64,000 nucleotides of DNA from Streptomyces roseirectus. GTDB taxonomy: Bacteria; Actinomycetota; Actinomycetes; Streptomycetales; Streptomycetaceae. A program made the position numbers and the translations under genes. Positions 24,471 through 33,688 of this stretch are shown here, one piece after another. The notes beneath the pieces were generated by a model. The model did no database searches and was not told the origin of the DNA. It was given only the letters and a program-made list of their open reading frames with translations. Location: the NCBI RefSeq assembly GCF_014489635.1, contig NZ_CP060828.1, forward strand, positions 4,440,001-4,504,000. The letters run 5' to 3'. Position 1 is the first letter of the stretch. Every line of letters starts with the position of its first letter.

Positions 24471-25979
24471 ATGGCAGTGGACGAGGGCGTCGCACCGGCG
24501 ACGGGGACGGGTGGGGCGGGGACGGTTCACCGGCTGAAACCCAACGCCGTCGGGTTGTTGGGCGTGGTGTTCATGGCGGTCGCGACGGCCGCGCCGATCA
24601 CCGCGATGACGGGCAACGTGCCGTTCATCGTGTCCGCGGGCAACGGGATCGGCGCCCCCGCGAGCTACCTCGTCGCAATGGTCGTCCTGGGAATCTTTTC
24701 GGTCGGCTTCACGGCGATGGCCCGGCACATCACGTCGACGGGCGCGTTCTACGGGTTCATCTCGTACGGCCTCGGCCGGACCGTCGGCCTCGCCTCGGGG
24801 CTCCTCGCGACCTTCGCGTACGTCGTCTTCGAGCCGGCGCTGATCGGCATCTTCTCCTCGTTCGCGACGTCAACTCTCAAGGACCAGACGGGACTTCACA
24901 TCCCGTGGTGGGCGTTCGCGGTGCTGATGCTCGGCGTCAACGCGCTCGGCACCTGGTTCGGCGTCTCGGTCGCCGAGAAGCTGCTCGTCGTCCTGCTGGC
25001 CACCGAGGTGACCGTGCTGGCCGCGATGGCGGTCTCGGTCCTCTTCCACGGTGGCGGCCCGGACGGCTTCTCGCTCGACCCGGTCAACCCCGTGAACGCC
25101 TTCCAGGGCACCTCGGCCGGCCTCGGCCTCTTCTTCGCGTTCTGGTCGTGGGTCGGCTTCGAGTCGACCGCGATGTACGGGGAGGAGTCCCGCGACCCGA
25201 AGCGGATCATCCCCAAGGCGACGATGATCAGCGTCCTCGGCGTCGGCGTCTTCTACGTCTTCGTCTCCTGGATGGCGATCAGCGGCGTCGGCGAGCGCAA
25301 CGCCGTGAAGGTCGCCACCGACAACCCGCTCGCCCTGTTCTTCGACCCCACCGAGCAGTACGTCGGCCACTGGGCCGTCGTCGTCATGCAGTGGCTGATG
25401 ATCACCGGCTCGCTCGCGTGCGGCATGGCCTTCCACAACTGCGCCGCCCGCTACCTGTACGCCCTCGGCCGTGAGGGTGTCGTCCCCTACCTCCAGAGGA
25501 CTACGGGTCGTACGCACCCCCGCCACGGCTCCCCGCACATCGCGGGGCTCGTCCAGACCGTCGTCTCCGCCGTGCTCATCGGCGCGTTCTGGCTCGCCGG
25601 GAAGGACCCGTACACCGGTACGTACGTCCTGCTCGCCATCCTCGGCACGATGGCGATCCTGATCGTCCAGGCGGTGTGCTCGTTCGCGGTGCTGGTCTAC
25701 TTCCGCTCCCACCACCCCGAGAGCCGGCACTGGTTCCGGACGTTCACCGCGCCGCTCGTCGGTGGGCTCGCGATGCTCGCCGTCGTCGTACTCCTGGTGT
25801 CCAACATGGGGGTCGCGGCGGGCCCGGAGTCGGGCTCGCCGCTGCTGAAGGCGACGCCGTGGCTGGTGGCGTGCGTGGCGCTCGGCGGGGTCGCCTTCGC
25901 CCAGTACCTGAAGCGGCGTTCACCGCAGCGGTACGCGCTGCTGGGGCGGACGGTGCTGGAGGAGACGAAGGAACGCTGA
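24471..25979 (+). CDS. APC family amino acid permease
   Basis: 502 aa; GGGAGAGGGG precedes ATG 24471. About twelve hydrophobic helices starting at GLLGVVFMAVATAAPITAM, with the APC hallmark FAFWSWVGFESTAMYGEESRDP in the middle (about 220-242) and NCAARYLYALGREGVVP. Proton-coupled amino acid uptake or exchange across the cytoplasmic membrane; substrate unknown. Stands alone and shares a bidirectional terminator with the converging regulator gene. Confidence 0.9.
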   Translation: MAVDEGVAPATGTGGAGTVHRLKPNAVGLLGVVFMAVATAAPITAMTGNVPFIVSAGNGIGAPASYLVAMVVLGIFSVGFTAMARHITSTGAFYGFISYGLGRTVGLASGLLATFAYVVFEPALIGIFSSFATSTLKDQTGLHIPWWAFAVLMLGVNALGTWFGVSVAEKLLVVLLATEVTVLAAMAVSVLFHGGGPDGFSLDPVNPVNAFQGTSAGLGLFFAFWSWVGFESTAMYGEESRDPKRIIPKATMISVLGVGVFYVFVSWMAISGVGERNAVKVATDNPLALFFDPTEQYVGHWAVVVMQWLMITGSLACGMAFHNCAARYLYALGREGVVPYLQRTTGRTHPRHGSPHIAGLVQTVVSAVLIGAFWLAGKDPYTGTYVLLAILGTMAILIVQAVCSFAVLVYFRSHHPESRHWFRTFTAPLVGGLAMLAVVVLLVSNMGVAAGPESGSPLLKATPWLVACVALGGVAFAQYLKRRSPQRYALLGRTVLEETKER

Positions 25980-25991
25980 CGGCTCGTCACT

Positions 25992-26043
25992 TCGCTGAAC
26001 TGACAGGTCGTCAAGCCCCTTTGGTCAACCCTCAGTTCAGCGA
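25992..26043. terminator. Bidirectional terminator
   Basis: TCGCTGAACTGA (25992-26003) and TCAGTTCAGCGA (26032-26043) form a perfect 12-bp stem between the permease and regulator genes. Confidence 0.75.
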
Positions 26044-26051
26044 CCGCACCG

Positions 26052-26546
26052 TCACCCCTGCCCGAACTCCCGCTCCCGGTACACCCGCCAGCGTTCCATC
26101 ATCGCCGCGAGCTCCACCTCGGTGAACTCGAAGAAGGCCAGCGTCTCCGCCATCCGGCGCCCGGCGGGCGTGTCGGCCCCGAGGCTGTCGACGCCCTCGC
26201 GCAACGACACCTCCCAACGACGCAGCACGGAATCGCGGTTGGCCAGCGCCTCGTACCACTGGTTGCCGCTCACCCGGTAGCGCTCCCGCCGCGAACCCGG
26301 CTCCCGCTCGCGCGTCACCATGTACTGCTCCGCCAGATAGCGCACCCCGCCGGACACCGCCGCCGGGCTCACCTGAAGCCGTTCGCCCAGTTCGGCGGAG
26401 GTGAGCACGCCCTCGTCGGAGGCGAGCAGCGCCGCGAAGATCCGGGCCGCCATGCGCTGCATCCCCGCGCCGGCGAGCTGCGCCGCGAAGGACTCGACGA
26501 ACTTCGACACGGCTGCGGGGTCCCGCCCACCTGCTGTTTCGTCCAT
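26052..26546 (-). CDS. GbsR/MarR-type transcriptional regulator
   Basis: 164 aa from ATG 26546. A MarR-like winged helix: RIFAALLASDEGVLTSAELGERL, recognition helix VSPAAVSGGVRYL, and wing TREREPGSRRERYRV, followed by a long helical end with FFEFTEVELAAMMERW. It is divergently transcribed from an ABC exporter with a 73-bp gap, a layout in which the regulator usually represses the transporter and itself until a transported drug or metabolite binds. Confidence 0.85.
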   Translation of the reverse strand: MDETAGGRDPAAVSKFVESFAAQLAGAGMQRMAARIFAALLASDEGVLTSAELGERLQVSPAAVSGGVRYLAEQYMVTREREPGSRRERYRVSGNQWYEALANRDSVLRRWEVSLREGVDSLGADTPAGRRMAETLAFFEFTEVELAAMMERWRVYREREFGQG

Positions 26547-26574
26547 GCCACCACCCTACCCAGGCTTCGGATCA

Positions 26575-26582
26575 TTCATGAA
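26575..26582. promoter_or_regulatory. Palindromic TTCATGAA in divergent promoter
   Basis: TTCATGAA, centred in the A/T-richer 73-bp gap between the regulator and ABC genes (TTCATGAACTTCAC, then TTTCTGAAAGAA). It is a candidate operator for the GbsR-type regulator. Confidence 0.4.
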
Positions 26583-26619
26583 CTTCACAAATTTCTGAAA
26601 GAAGCGTACGTTCTGAACC

Positions 26620-27510
26620 ATGACGACCGCCATCGAGGTCTCCGGACTGCACAAGTCCTTCGGCCTCACCCATGCCCTGGACGGATTAGACCTGAGGGTG
26701 GAGACCGGCGAGGTACACGGTTTCCTCGGCCCCAACGGCGCCGGAAAGTCCACCGCCATCCGAGTCCTGCTCGGCCTGCTGCGCGCCGACTCCGGCACCG
26801 CCCGCCTGCTCGGTGGCGACCCGTGGCACGACGCGGTCGAACTCCACCGCCGCATCGCGTACGTCCCCGGCGACGTCACCCTCTGGCGCGACCTCTCCGG
26901 CGGCGAGGTCATCGACCTGTACGGCAGACTGCGCGGCGGACGGCTCGACGCGCGCCGACGCGCCGACCTGATCGACCGCTTCGAGCTGGACCCGACGAAG
27001 AAGGGCCGCACCTACTCGAAGGGCAACCGGCAGAAGGTCGCACTGGTCGCCGCGTTCGCCGCGGACGTCGACCTGCTGATCCTCGACGAGCCTACGTCCG
27101 GACTCGACCCCCTGATGGAGGAGGTCTTCCAGCGCTGCGTGCGCGAGGAGCGCGAGCGCGGCCGCACCGTGCTGCTCTCCTCCCACATCCTCAGCGAGGT
27201 CGAGGAGTTGTGCGACCGCGTCAGCATCGTCCGGCAGGGACGGACCGTCGAGAGCGGGTCACTGGCCGACCTGCGCCACCTCACCCGCACCAGCGTCAGC
27301 GCCGAACTCGCCGGTCCCGTCAACGGGTTGGGCGGCCTGCCCGGCGTCCATGACCTGGACGTGCAGGGCAACCGGGTCCGTCTCCAGGTCGAGACGGAAC
27401 AACTCGGCTCCGTGCTCAAGGCGTTGAGCGAGTCGGGGGTGCGGTCGCTGACGTCGGCCCCGCCCACGCTGGAGGAGATGTTCCTGCGGCACTACGAGGA
27501 CGCGCGATGA
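26620..27510 (+). CDS. ABC exporter ATP-binding subunit
   Basis: 296 aa. Walker [10 protein letters not shown] (36-44), the signature-like [16 protein letters not shown] in place of canonical LSGGQ, Walker [15 protein letters not shown], and the H-loop [11 protein letters not shown]. The YSKGN form is common in daunorubicin-resistance-like (CcmA) exporters. Its stop overlaps the permease start by four bases (ATGA), so the two subunits are coupled. Divergent GbsR-type regulator. Confidence 0.92.
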   Translation: MTTAIEVSGLHKSFGLTHALDGLDLRVETGEVHGFLGPNGAGKSTAIRVLLGLLRADSGTARLLGGDPWHDAVELHRRIAYVPGDVTLWRDLSGGEVIDLYGRLRGGRLDARRRADLIDRFELDPTKKGRTYSKGNRQKVALVAAFAADVDLLILDEPTSGLDPLMEEVFQRCVREERERGRTVLLSSHILSEVEELCDRVSIVRQGRTVESGSLADLRHLTRTSVSAELAGPVNGLGGLPGVHDLDVQGNRVRLQVETEQLGSVLKALSESGVRSLTSAPPTLEEMFLRHYEDAR

Positions 27511-29075
27511 CAACTCTCGCCGGAACAGGGGTACTTCTACGGTTCGCGCTCCGCCGTGACCGGCTGATGATCCCGGTGTGGGTGGCGGTCAGCGCGCTGA
27601 TGGTCCTGTCGATGCCGGGCACGCTGAAGAGCCTGTACGCCACGCGGGCCGAACGAGCCGATCTGCTGGCGCAGTTGGAGACCAACTCCTCCTTCCGCTC
27701 CCTCATCGGACCGCTCTTCGGGGACTCCCTGGGCGCGCTCACCGCCTGGCGCGTCGGCGTCTTCGTGGGGGCGCTCGCCGCCACGACCGCGCTGCTGGTC
27801 GTCGTGCGGCACACCCGCGAGGAAGAGGAGACGGGCCGTCAGGAACTCGTCTCCGCCGGGATGGTGGGCCGCCGGGCGGCCCTCACGTCGGCGCTGCTCG
27901 CCTCGGGTGTCGCAAGCGGTGCGCTCGGGCTGCTGGTCGCGGGCGGGCTCGCGGGGCAGGGCGTCTCCGGCGCGCTGGCCTTCGGACTCGGGCTCGCGGG
28001 CGTCGGGGCGGTGTTCGCGACGCTCGCAGCCGTCGTCGTCCAGCTCACCGAAAGTGCCCGTCTGGCGCGGGGGTTGACGGCCTCGGTGCTCGGTCTGGCG
28101 TATGTGCTGCGGGCCGCCGGGGATGCCGCCACGCATGACGGTTCGTCAGTTCTGACGTGGGTCTCGCCGTTGGGGTGGCTGGAGAATCTGCGGCCGTTCG
28201 CCGGTGAACGGTGGTGGGTGCTCGGGCTGTTCGCGGGGGCCGCCGCCGTGCAGGGGGTGCTGGCGTACGTGCTCGCCGGGAGGCGGGACGTCGGGATGAG
28301 CTTTCTGCCGGCCCGGCCCGGTCCCGCCGTCGGGAAGCTCGGCACCGCCGGGGCGCTGGCCTGGCGGTTGCAGCGGGGCGGCGTGTTCGGGTGGGGGCTC
28401 GGATTCCTGCTCGCCGGCGTGGTGTTCGGCGGGCTGACCGACGGGGTCGCCGATCTCGTCGGGGACAACGAGCGGACGCGGGAGATCTTCGAGCGGATGG
28501 GCGGGCAGTCGGGGCTGACCGACGCCTTCCTCGCCTCGATGATCGGGATCATGGGCCTCGTCGCCGCGCTGTACGTCGTCTCGTCGGTGCTGCGGCTGCA
28601 CGCCGAGGAGACGTCCGGGCGGGCGGAACCGGTGCTCGCGAGCGCGGTCGGCCGGGTGCGGTGGGCCGCCGGGCATCTGCTGATCGCCTTCGGCGGGGCG
28701 GTGTTCATCATGCTGCTCGCGGGGGTGGGGTTCGCCGTCGGGTACGGGCAGCGGCCCGGGGCGATTCTGGCGGCCTGTCTCGTGCAGGTCGTGGGGGTGT
28801 GGGTGATCGGCGGGGTGGCGGTGCTGCTGGCGGGGGCCGTTCCCCGGTTCGCGATGGCGAGTTGGGGTGTCGCCGGTGCGGCACTGCTCGTCGGGTGGGT
28901 GGGGCCGGCGCTCGACGTGCCTCAACTCGTGCTGGATCTCTCGCCGTTCGGGCATCTGCCCAAGTTGCCCGGTGGATCGATGACTTGGGGGCCTGTCGGG
29001 CTGCTCCTGCTGCTTGCCGGGGTGTTGGTGGCCGGTGGGCTACTGGGGCTGCGGCGACGGGACTTGAGCACCTGA
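27507..29075 (+). CDS. ABC exporter permease subunit
   Basis: 522 aa with about twelve hydrophobic segments in two homologous halves (first half from [22 protein letters not shown]; second from [26 protein letters not shown]). This is the polyketide-antibiotic exporter / MDR-like integral membrane family usual beside such ATPases. The exported molecule is unknown; drug or lipid export is likely. It starts at GTG/ATG in an ATGA overlap with the ATPase. Confidence 0.88.
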   Translation: MTTLAGTGVLLRFALRRDRLMIPVWVAVSALMVLSMPGTLKSLYATRAERADLLAQLETNSSFRSLIGPLFGDSLGALTAWRVGVFVGALAATTALLVVVRHTREEEETGRQELVSAGMVGRRAALTSALLASGVASGALGLLVAGGLAGQGVSGALAFGLGLAGVGAVFATLAAVVVQLTESARLARGLTASVLGLAYVLRAAGDAATHDGSSVLTWVSPLGWLENLRPFAGERWWVLGLFAGAAAVQGVLAYVLAGRRDVGMSFLPARPGPAVGKLGTAGALAWRLQRGGVFGWGLGFLLAGVVFGGLTDGVADLVGDNERTREIFERMGGQSGLTDAFLASMIGIMGLVAALYVVSSVLRLHAEETSGRAEPVLASAVGRVRWAAGHLLIAFGGAVFIMLLAGVGFAVGYGQRPGAILAACLVQVVGVWVIGGVAVLLAGAVPRFAMASWGVAGAALLVGWVGPALDVPQLVLDLSPFGHLPKLPGGSMTWGPVGLLLLLAGVLVAGGLLGLRRRDLST

Positions 29076-29118
29076 CGCCGGGTGCGCGCCGACAGGAACC
29101 GTGTCCGCCGCGTTCACG

Positions 29119-29142
29119 TCGTTGCCCTTATGAAGGGCAACG
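29119..29142 (+). other. Perfect inverted repeat with ATG in the loop
   Basis: CGTTGCCCTT-ATG-AAGGGCAACG: a 10-bp stem whose three-base loop is the ATG of the next small ORF. It lies about 45 bp after the ABC permease stop, so it can be the operon's terminator, a translational switch for the small gene, or both. Confidence 0.7.
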
Positions 29143-29369
29143 GGCGGGACGCGGCGGGGTGTTTGCTGGCCGTCGGCGGCGCGGGGGCGGGGCTCGCGCT
29201 GTGGTCGGTCGACGTCCGCCGACGCTTCTACCGGTTCGAGGACTTCGCCGACTGGAGTGTCCTGTACGCCGAGCTGCCGTTGGCCGTCCTGGGCGGGACG
29301 GCGGGTGGACTGCTGGTGTGGGCAACGGTGTTGGGGCTCAGGAGGCGTTGGCGGGGCAAGGGTGGCTGA
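29130..29369 (+). CDS. Small two-transmembrane protein
   Basis: 79 aa if ATG 29130 is used; the GTG at 29082 would add 16 basic residues. Two hydrophobic helices (CLLAVGGAGAGLALWSV and LPLAVLGGTAGGLLVWATVLGL) are separated by the charged segment VRRRFYRFEDFADW and end in a basic tail. Codon bias in frame is reasonable, but no ribosome site is seen, and the start is buried in a hairpin. Family unknown. It could be a third, membrane component of the ABC exporter. Confidence 0.5.
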   Translation: MKGNGRDAAGCLLAVGGAGAGLALWSVDVRRRFYRFEDFADWSVLYAELPLAVLGGTAGGLLVWATVLGLRRRWRGKGG

Positions 29370-29379
29370 GCGGGAGCGC

Positions 29380-29431
29380 GTTGAAGCGGGGGCGCGTTGG
29401 CGGGGGCGCGTTGGCGGGGGCGGCCGAGCGC
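29380..29431. repeat. 14-bp direct repeat GGGGGCGCGTTGGC
   Basis: Two exact tandem copies preceded by two degenerate ones (GGGAGCGCGTTGAA and GGGGGCGCGTTGGC-type) in the tail-to-tail gap before the P450 gene; another simple expansion with unit length 14. Confidence 0.6.
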
Positions 29432-29509
29432 GCCGAGAGCCTTGGGCGGTGACGTCGGCAAGGCTCATCAGCAAGCGTGCCCCGGGGCGGTGGCCGGGCG
29501 CCGCGCGTC

Positions 29510-30712
29510 TCAGATCTCGACGTCCAACCCTTCCAACCCCCTGATGACAAAGGCCGGTTTGCGGCGTGGCTCGCGTGCGAGGCGCAGGGTGGGTGCCTTC
29601 TCCAGGAGGGCCGTCAGGGAGGCCGCCAGCTCGATGCGTGCCAGCGGGGCGCCGATGCAGTAGTGGATCCCGGCGCTGAAGGAGATGTGCGGGTTGTCGG
29701 TGCGCCGCAGGTCGAGCCGGTCGGGGGCGTCGAAGACGGCGGGGTCGTGGTTCGCGGATCCGAAGAGCAGGGCGACTTCGGCACCCCGGGGGACGGTGAC
29801 GCCGTCGATCTCGATGTCGTCCAGCACCCAGCGCTCGAAGAGCTGGAGCGGGGTGTCGTACCGCATCAACTCCTCGACCGCGCCGGGGACATGGGAGTGG
29901 TCGGCGCGCAGGGCGGCGAGCTGGTCCGGGTGGTGGAAGAGCGCGTTCCAGCCGTTCACCGTGGCGTTGACGGTCGCCTCGTGTCCGGCGTTGAGGAGCA
30001 GGACGGCGGTGGAGATCATCTCCTGCTCGGTGAGCCGGTCGCCCTCGTCGTGGGCGGCGATGAGTCCCGAAATCAGGTCGTCGCCGGGCTCGTTGCGCCG
30101 GACCGCGATCAACTCCCGCAGATACTCGGAGAATTCGACGGAGGCCCGCACCGCTTCCCGCGCCGTCTCCTCGGACGGGTTCAGCTCGTACATCCCGCAG
30201 ATGGCCGCCGACCAGGGCCGCAGCGGCGCCCGGTCCCCCTCGGGGATGCCCAGCATCTCGGCGATGACGGCGACGGGCAGCGGCTCGGCGATGTCGGTGA
30301 GCAGATCGCCGCCGCCCTTCTCGACGAGCTGGTCGACCAACTCCCCGGCGAGCCGCGTGACATACGGCCTGAGCCGGTCAACCGTGCGCGGGGTGAAGGC
30401 TTTTGAGACGAGGCGCCGGATGCGGGTGTGGTCCGGCGGTTCGAGGTCCAGCATGCCGTGGTCGTTGAGCGTGTGGAACGGCTCGTGCTCGGCAGGCGGC
30501 GGGGTGCGTCCAAAGTCGTCGTGCTCGTACCGGTGCAGATAGGTCCGCCCGAGCCGCCGGTCCCGCAGCAGCGCCGAGACGTCCGCGTGGTGGGGCACGA
30601 GCCACTGGTTCGTGGGCTCGTAGTGGATCACCCGCCCCCGCTCACGCAGTTCGGCGTACGCGGGGTACGGGTCGGCGAGGAACGCCGGGTCCCAGGGGTC
30701 GAAGGCTGCCAT
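29510..30712 (-). CDS. Cytochrome P450
   Basis: 400 aa, normal for a bacterial soluble P450. I-helix oxygen-binding AGHEAT (242-247; Glu replaces the usual Asp/Glu partner), the ExxR motif EELMR (280-284), and the heme-binding loop FSAGIHYCIG (345-354) with Cys352 as thiolate ligand. The pattern fits CYP105/CYP107-like enzymes, which hydroxylate small molecules using ferredoxin partners. No ferredoxin or biosynthetic cluster is adjacent. Starts at ATG 30712, 90 bp from the divergent NlpC/P60 gene; no ribosome site is visible. Confidence 0.93.
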   Translation of the reverse strand: MAAFDPWDPAFLADPYPAYAELRERGRVIHYEPTNQWLVPHHADVSALLRDRRLGRTYLHRYEHDDFGRTPPPAEHEPFHTLNDHGMLDLEPPDHTRIRRLVSKAFTPRTVDRLRPYVTRLAGELVDQLVEKGGGDLLTDIAEPLPVAVIAEMLGIPEGDRAPLRPWSAAICGMYELNPSEETAREAVRASVEFSEYLRELIAVRRNEPGDDLISGLIAAHDEGDRLTEQEMISTAVLLLNAGHEATVNATVNGWNALFHHPDQLAALRADHSHVPGAVEELMRYDTPLQLFERWVLDDIEIDGVTVPRGAEVALLFGSANHDPAVFDAPDRLDLRRTDNPHISFSAGIHYCIGAPLARIELAASLTALLEKAPTLRLAREPRRKPAFVIRGLEGLDVEI

Positions 30713-30802
30713 GGCGGGACGCTAGCCCGGAAAACGGCCGCTGACCAGGGGGGTCTCGCCGACGCGGTCATCGCTTCCGGCGACACCGGGTCGGCCGGGA
30801 TC

Positions 30803-32560
30803 ATGTCCCGCATGACCGAACCCACCCGCCGGGGCCTCCTGACCGCCTTCGCCGCAAGCGCCGCGACCGCCGTGGCCGTCCCCCTCGTCGGCTCAACCGC
30901 CGTGCCCGTCAAGGCCGTTGGCGCGTCGGAGTCCGTGCCGCCCGGCCTGGCCTCGCCACGCTCCTCCGTGACCTTCGCCGCGCTCGACGCCTCCTACTTC
31001 ACGCCGGTGACCTTCGGGGCCGCGCTCACCGCGACCGAGCTGCCCGGGACGCCGGAGCGGACCGAGGTGTCGGCCGGCGGGAGACGCGTGGCGGTACTGA
31101 CGCGGGGCGCGCGGACGGTCGTCCTCAAGGGGCCGCGTCGGACGTTCCTGGAGAACAAGAGACCGTTCGCCGACGTCTTCCAGCGGACGCTGCCGGATCT
31201 GACGCTGCCGGAGGCGAGCAGGTCGTACTGGGGTACCTCCCCCGGAGGGGGTAGCTGGTCTACGACCGGTCCCGTGGACGCGGACTTCTCGGTGACGCCG
31301 GGACTGGGACTCGTAGCTCTCACGACCGACTACGCCAGCCGCCACGCCACCCTGCGCGACGGCGAGGTGGCCGACGTCGACGTCCGGGCCACGGCCCGCT
31401 TCGACAAGGTGCCGACCGGGCAGGCGTGTTCGTACGCGCTCTCCTTCGGCTACCAGGACACGCACAACCACTACCGGGCCCGGCTCTCCTTCCTCACCAC
31501 GGGAGCGGTCCAGCTGCGCGTCGAGAAGGAGGTCGCGGACACGGTCACCGCGCTGGCTCCCGCGATGGACCTCGCTACGGGTGTCCCGGCGCGCACGGAC
31601 TGGACGATCCGGGTACGACGTGAGAGTGACCGCATACGGGTGAAGGCGTGGCGCACGGCGTCCCCGGAGCCGTCCGCGTGGGCGGTGGACGTGACGGACT
31701 CGGCGTTCACGAAGGGGCGCGTCGGTCTGCGGGCCCTCGCCAACGAGGGCTGCGCGAACCTGCCCGTGACCCTCCAGGTCTCCCGTTTCCAGGTGGACGC
31801 GGCGAGCTGGGCCGCGCCCCCGTCCGTCACTCACGACGACTGGGTGCGGCTGCTCCCCTCGCCGTACGACGGCGTCTGGACGCCGGAACTGGAGCGTGTC
31901 GTCCGGGAGTCGATCGGTTCCCTGGCACCGGACGCGCTCGCGTACGCGGCGATGTTCCTCGGTGGGGCTCCTGCCGTGACGGCGGGGGCGGGGCAGGCGG
32001 CGGGGAAGCAGGTGCTGGGCGAGGCGGGGTACGGGTACTTGGATGACCGGGGGTACCGGTACGAGGGCGCGGACTTCCACGAGTACATGGGTACGGGCTG
32101 GACGTTCGAGGACGGGGCGTACACGGGTCCGTCCCCGCGGCAGACCGGCAACCTCGACTGCTCCGGCTACACGCGCATGGTCTACGGGTATCACCTAGGG
32201 GTTCCGCTGGCGGCGTCCGCCGATACCTCAGGACTACGCCTCCCCCGCACGTCCCGCGACATGGCCGACCACTCCCCCGGCGTCCGCGTCGCCCGCACCG
32301 ACGGCGCGGCCCCTCCCTCCGCGGAGTTGCTCCAACCGGGCGACCTCGTCCTCTTCAACGCCGACTCCGGCGACGACACGACCAGCGCGACCGTCGACCA
32401 CGTCGGCATCTACCTCGGCCTCGACGCCGACGACCGGCGCCGGTTCGTCTCCAGCCGCAAGACGGTCAACGGGCCGACGATGTCCGACCTGGGCGGGGCG
32501 TCGCTGCTGGACGGGACGGGGACGTATGCGCGGACGCTGCATACGGTTCATCGCATCTGA
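30803..32560 (+). CDS. Exported NlpC/P60-type hydrolase with lectin-like domain
   Basis: 585 aa from ATG 30803. A Tat-type signal (TRRGLLTAFAASAATA) is followed by an N-terminal region, a roughly 180-residue concanavalin/LamG-like beta domain (YALSFGYQDTHNHYRARLSF ... VGLRALANEG), then an NlpC/P60 catalytic domain with Cys453 in NLDCSGYTRM and His533 in VDHVGIYLG. Cys/His peptidases of this fold cut cell-wall peptides; the beta domain may bind glycans. The last 13 bases overlap, tail to tail, with the opposite-strand gene. Confidence 0.75.
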   Translation: MSRMTEPTRRGLLTAFAASAATAVAVPLVGSTAVPVKAVGASESVPPGLASPRSSVTFAALDASYFTPVTFGAALTATELPGTPERTEVSAGGRRVAVLTRGARTVVLKGPRRTFLENKRPFADVFQRTLPDLTLPEASRSYWGTSPGGGSWSTTGPVDADFSVTPGLGLVALTTDYASRHATLRDGEVADVDVRATARFDKVPTGQACSYALSFGYQDTHNHYRARLSFLTTGAVQLRVEKEVADTVTALAPAMDLATGVPARTDWTIRVRRESDRIRVKAWRTASPEPSAWAVDVTDSAFTKGRVGLRALANEGCANLPVTLQVSRFQVDAASWAAPPSVTHDDWVRLLPSPYDGVWTPELERVVRESIGSLAPDALAYAAMFLGGAPAVTAGAGQAAGKQVLGEAGYGYLDDRGYRYEGADFHEYMGTGWTFEDGAYTGPSPRQTGNLDCSGYTRMVYGYHLGVPLAASADTSGLRLPRTSRDMADHSPGVRVARTDGAAPPSAELLQPGDLVLFNADSGDDTTSATVDHVGIYLGLDADDRRRFVSSRKTVNGPTMSDLGGASLLDGTGTYARTLHTVHRI

Positions 32561-33039
32561 GGTGCGGGGCACGGGAGTTCAGGGCGCGAACTGTTCGGGG
32601 AGCAGACGATCAGGGCGAGGTGAAGATAGGCGGGGCGCTCCAGATAGAAGCCGAGTGCGATGTCGTTTCCGGCTCGGAGTCGCGCGGCGGCGGAGTCGAC
32701 CAGCGCGTGCTGTTGCGCGGCAGTTCGGTGCCGGTCCGAAGCGAACCGAGGTGCGTACTCGGTCAGTTGGCGAGCGAGCCAGGCAGTGATCTCCTCGGGG
32801 TCGGTCCAGGTGCCCTGGACCACGGACTTCGGCTTGAGGAGCCAGTGGGCGGGTTCGATGGGCGGGAGGTCGGACGTGGGAAACTCGGCGGCGACTTCTC
32901 GGTATCGGTGCAGGAGGCGTTGTCCGGCGAGGTCGTTCGGCAAGGGGGTGGGCGGTGGTTCGGGGTGCGGGGGCCGTCGGAGGGCTTCGTCGTCGAAACG
33001 GTCTTTGGAGCCGGTCCACAAGTAGCCGTGATAGTGCAT
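32548..33039 (-). CDS. Hypothetical protein of the XRE/DUF397 island
   Basis: 163 aa from ATG 33039 (GGGA upstream). Hydrophilic, no signal. Features include an aromatic N-terminus (MHYHGYLWTGSKDRFDDEAL), a Pro-rich stretch, WLLKPKSVVQGTWTDPEEITAWL, and an Ala-rich helix. I do not recognise it. It is the last gene of the minus-strand cluster running from 36407 and ends inside the NlpC/P60 gene's 3' end. Confidence 0.65.
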   Translation of the reverse strand: MHYHGYLWTGSKDRFDDEALRRPPHPEPPPTPLPNDLAGQRLLHRYREVAAEFPTSDLPPIEPAHWLLKPKSVVQGTWTDPEEITAWLARQLTEYAPRFASDRHRTAAQQHALVDSAAARLRAGNDIALGFYLERPAYLHLALIVCSPNSSRPELPCPAPQMR

Positions 33040-33094
33040 GAGTTGATCCCGTCGAGGGGGTCCGGGCTCGCGAGGGGCCCGGACCCCGTTCAGG

Positions 33095-33319
33095 TCAGAC
33101 GCCGATCCCGAAGCGGGCCGGGTCGATGCCGGCCGCGTCGAGTTCGGCGGTCGTGAAGCGCAGGGGCCGCGCGTCGGGGCGCTTGCTGTCGGCCAGGGCC
33201 CAGGCGTCGGTGCCGATGCGGGCGAGGGTGACACAGCCCTCGGAGCAGGGGCCGCCGCACGCCTTCACGAAAGAGGCCGCGCTGATGTCAAGTGCGTAGA
33301 GATCGGTTCCGTCCAGCAT
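33095..33319 (-). CDS. DUF397-like small protein
   Basis: 74 aa; GGAAGG precedes ATG 33319. The end WALADSKRPDARPLRFTTAEL matches the DUF397 pattern in which a strand containing VRDSK/LRDSK is followed by LxFxxAE. Two or three Cys occur as CGGPCSEGC. DUF397 proteins pair with XRE/DUF5753 regulators in streptomycetes (for example Scr2 with Scr1) and are thought to bind or modulate them. The XRE partner at 33689 is on the same strand upstream. Confidence 0.65.
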   Translation of the reverse strand: MLDGTDLYALDISAASFVKACGGPCSEGCVTLARIGTDAWALADSKRPDARPLRFTTAELDAAGIDPARFGIGV

Positions 33320-33434
33320 CGTCGTACACCTTCCAGCTCGACTGGGACACGGCCACTGATCGGGCCGCCGCCGTCCAAATGCCGTGCACTGGACGGGAGT
33401 TGAGGGGAGCGGAAGGGGACGGAGGACGTCGGCC

Positions 33435-33605
33435 TCAGTGCGCCTCGGCGAGGTGCCTGCGCAGCAGGACGTTCGCGTCCGTCACAGCGCTGTAGTCATG
33501 CGTCGACCGCGCGTTCCGTCTCGCTGTCACGAAGGACAGGCATTCGGAGCAGCCGGGAACGGGGGACGGCTCGGGCAGCGGGTAGTTCTGTGGTTCGTAC
33601 GACAT
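33435..33605 (-). CDS. Small protein with CSEC motif
   Basis: 56 aa from ATG 33605, with GGGGAG three to four bases upstream. Sequence features are a Pro-rich N-terminus, CSECLSFVTARRNA and a helical basic C-terminus. Lying between the XRE regulator and DUF397-like genes on the same strand, it is probably part of the same module. Family not recognised. Confidence 0.6.
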   Translation of the reverse strand: MSYEPQNYPLPEPSPVPGCSECLSFVTARRNARSTHDYSAVTDANVLLRRHLAEAH

Positions 33606-33688
33606 TTTCTCCCCTTGGAATCTGCGGTGCCCCAAGGTTAGGCAATGACGAGAGCGAAACAGACCTTATTTCCGTTCCGGAATAAAGA

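Noticed and set aside
29510..30712. P450 as part of a secondary-metabolite cluster
   Set aside because: No biosynthetic or ferredoxin genes are nearby.
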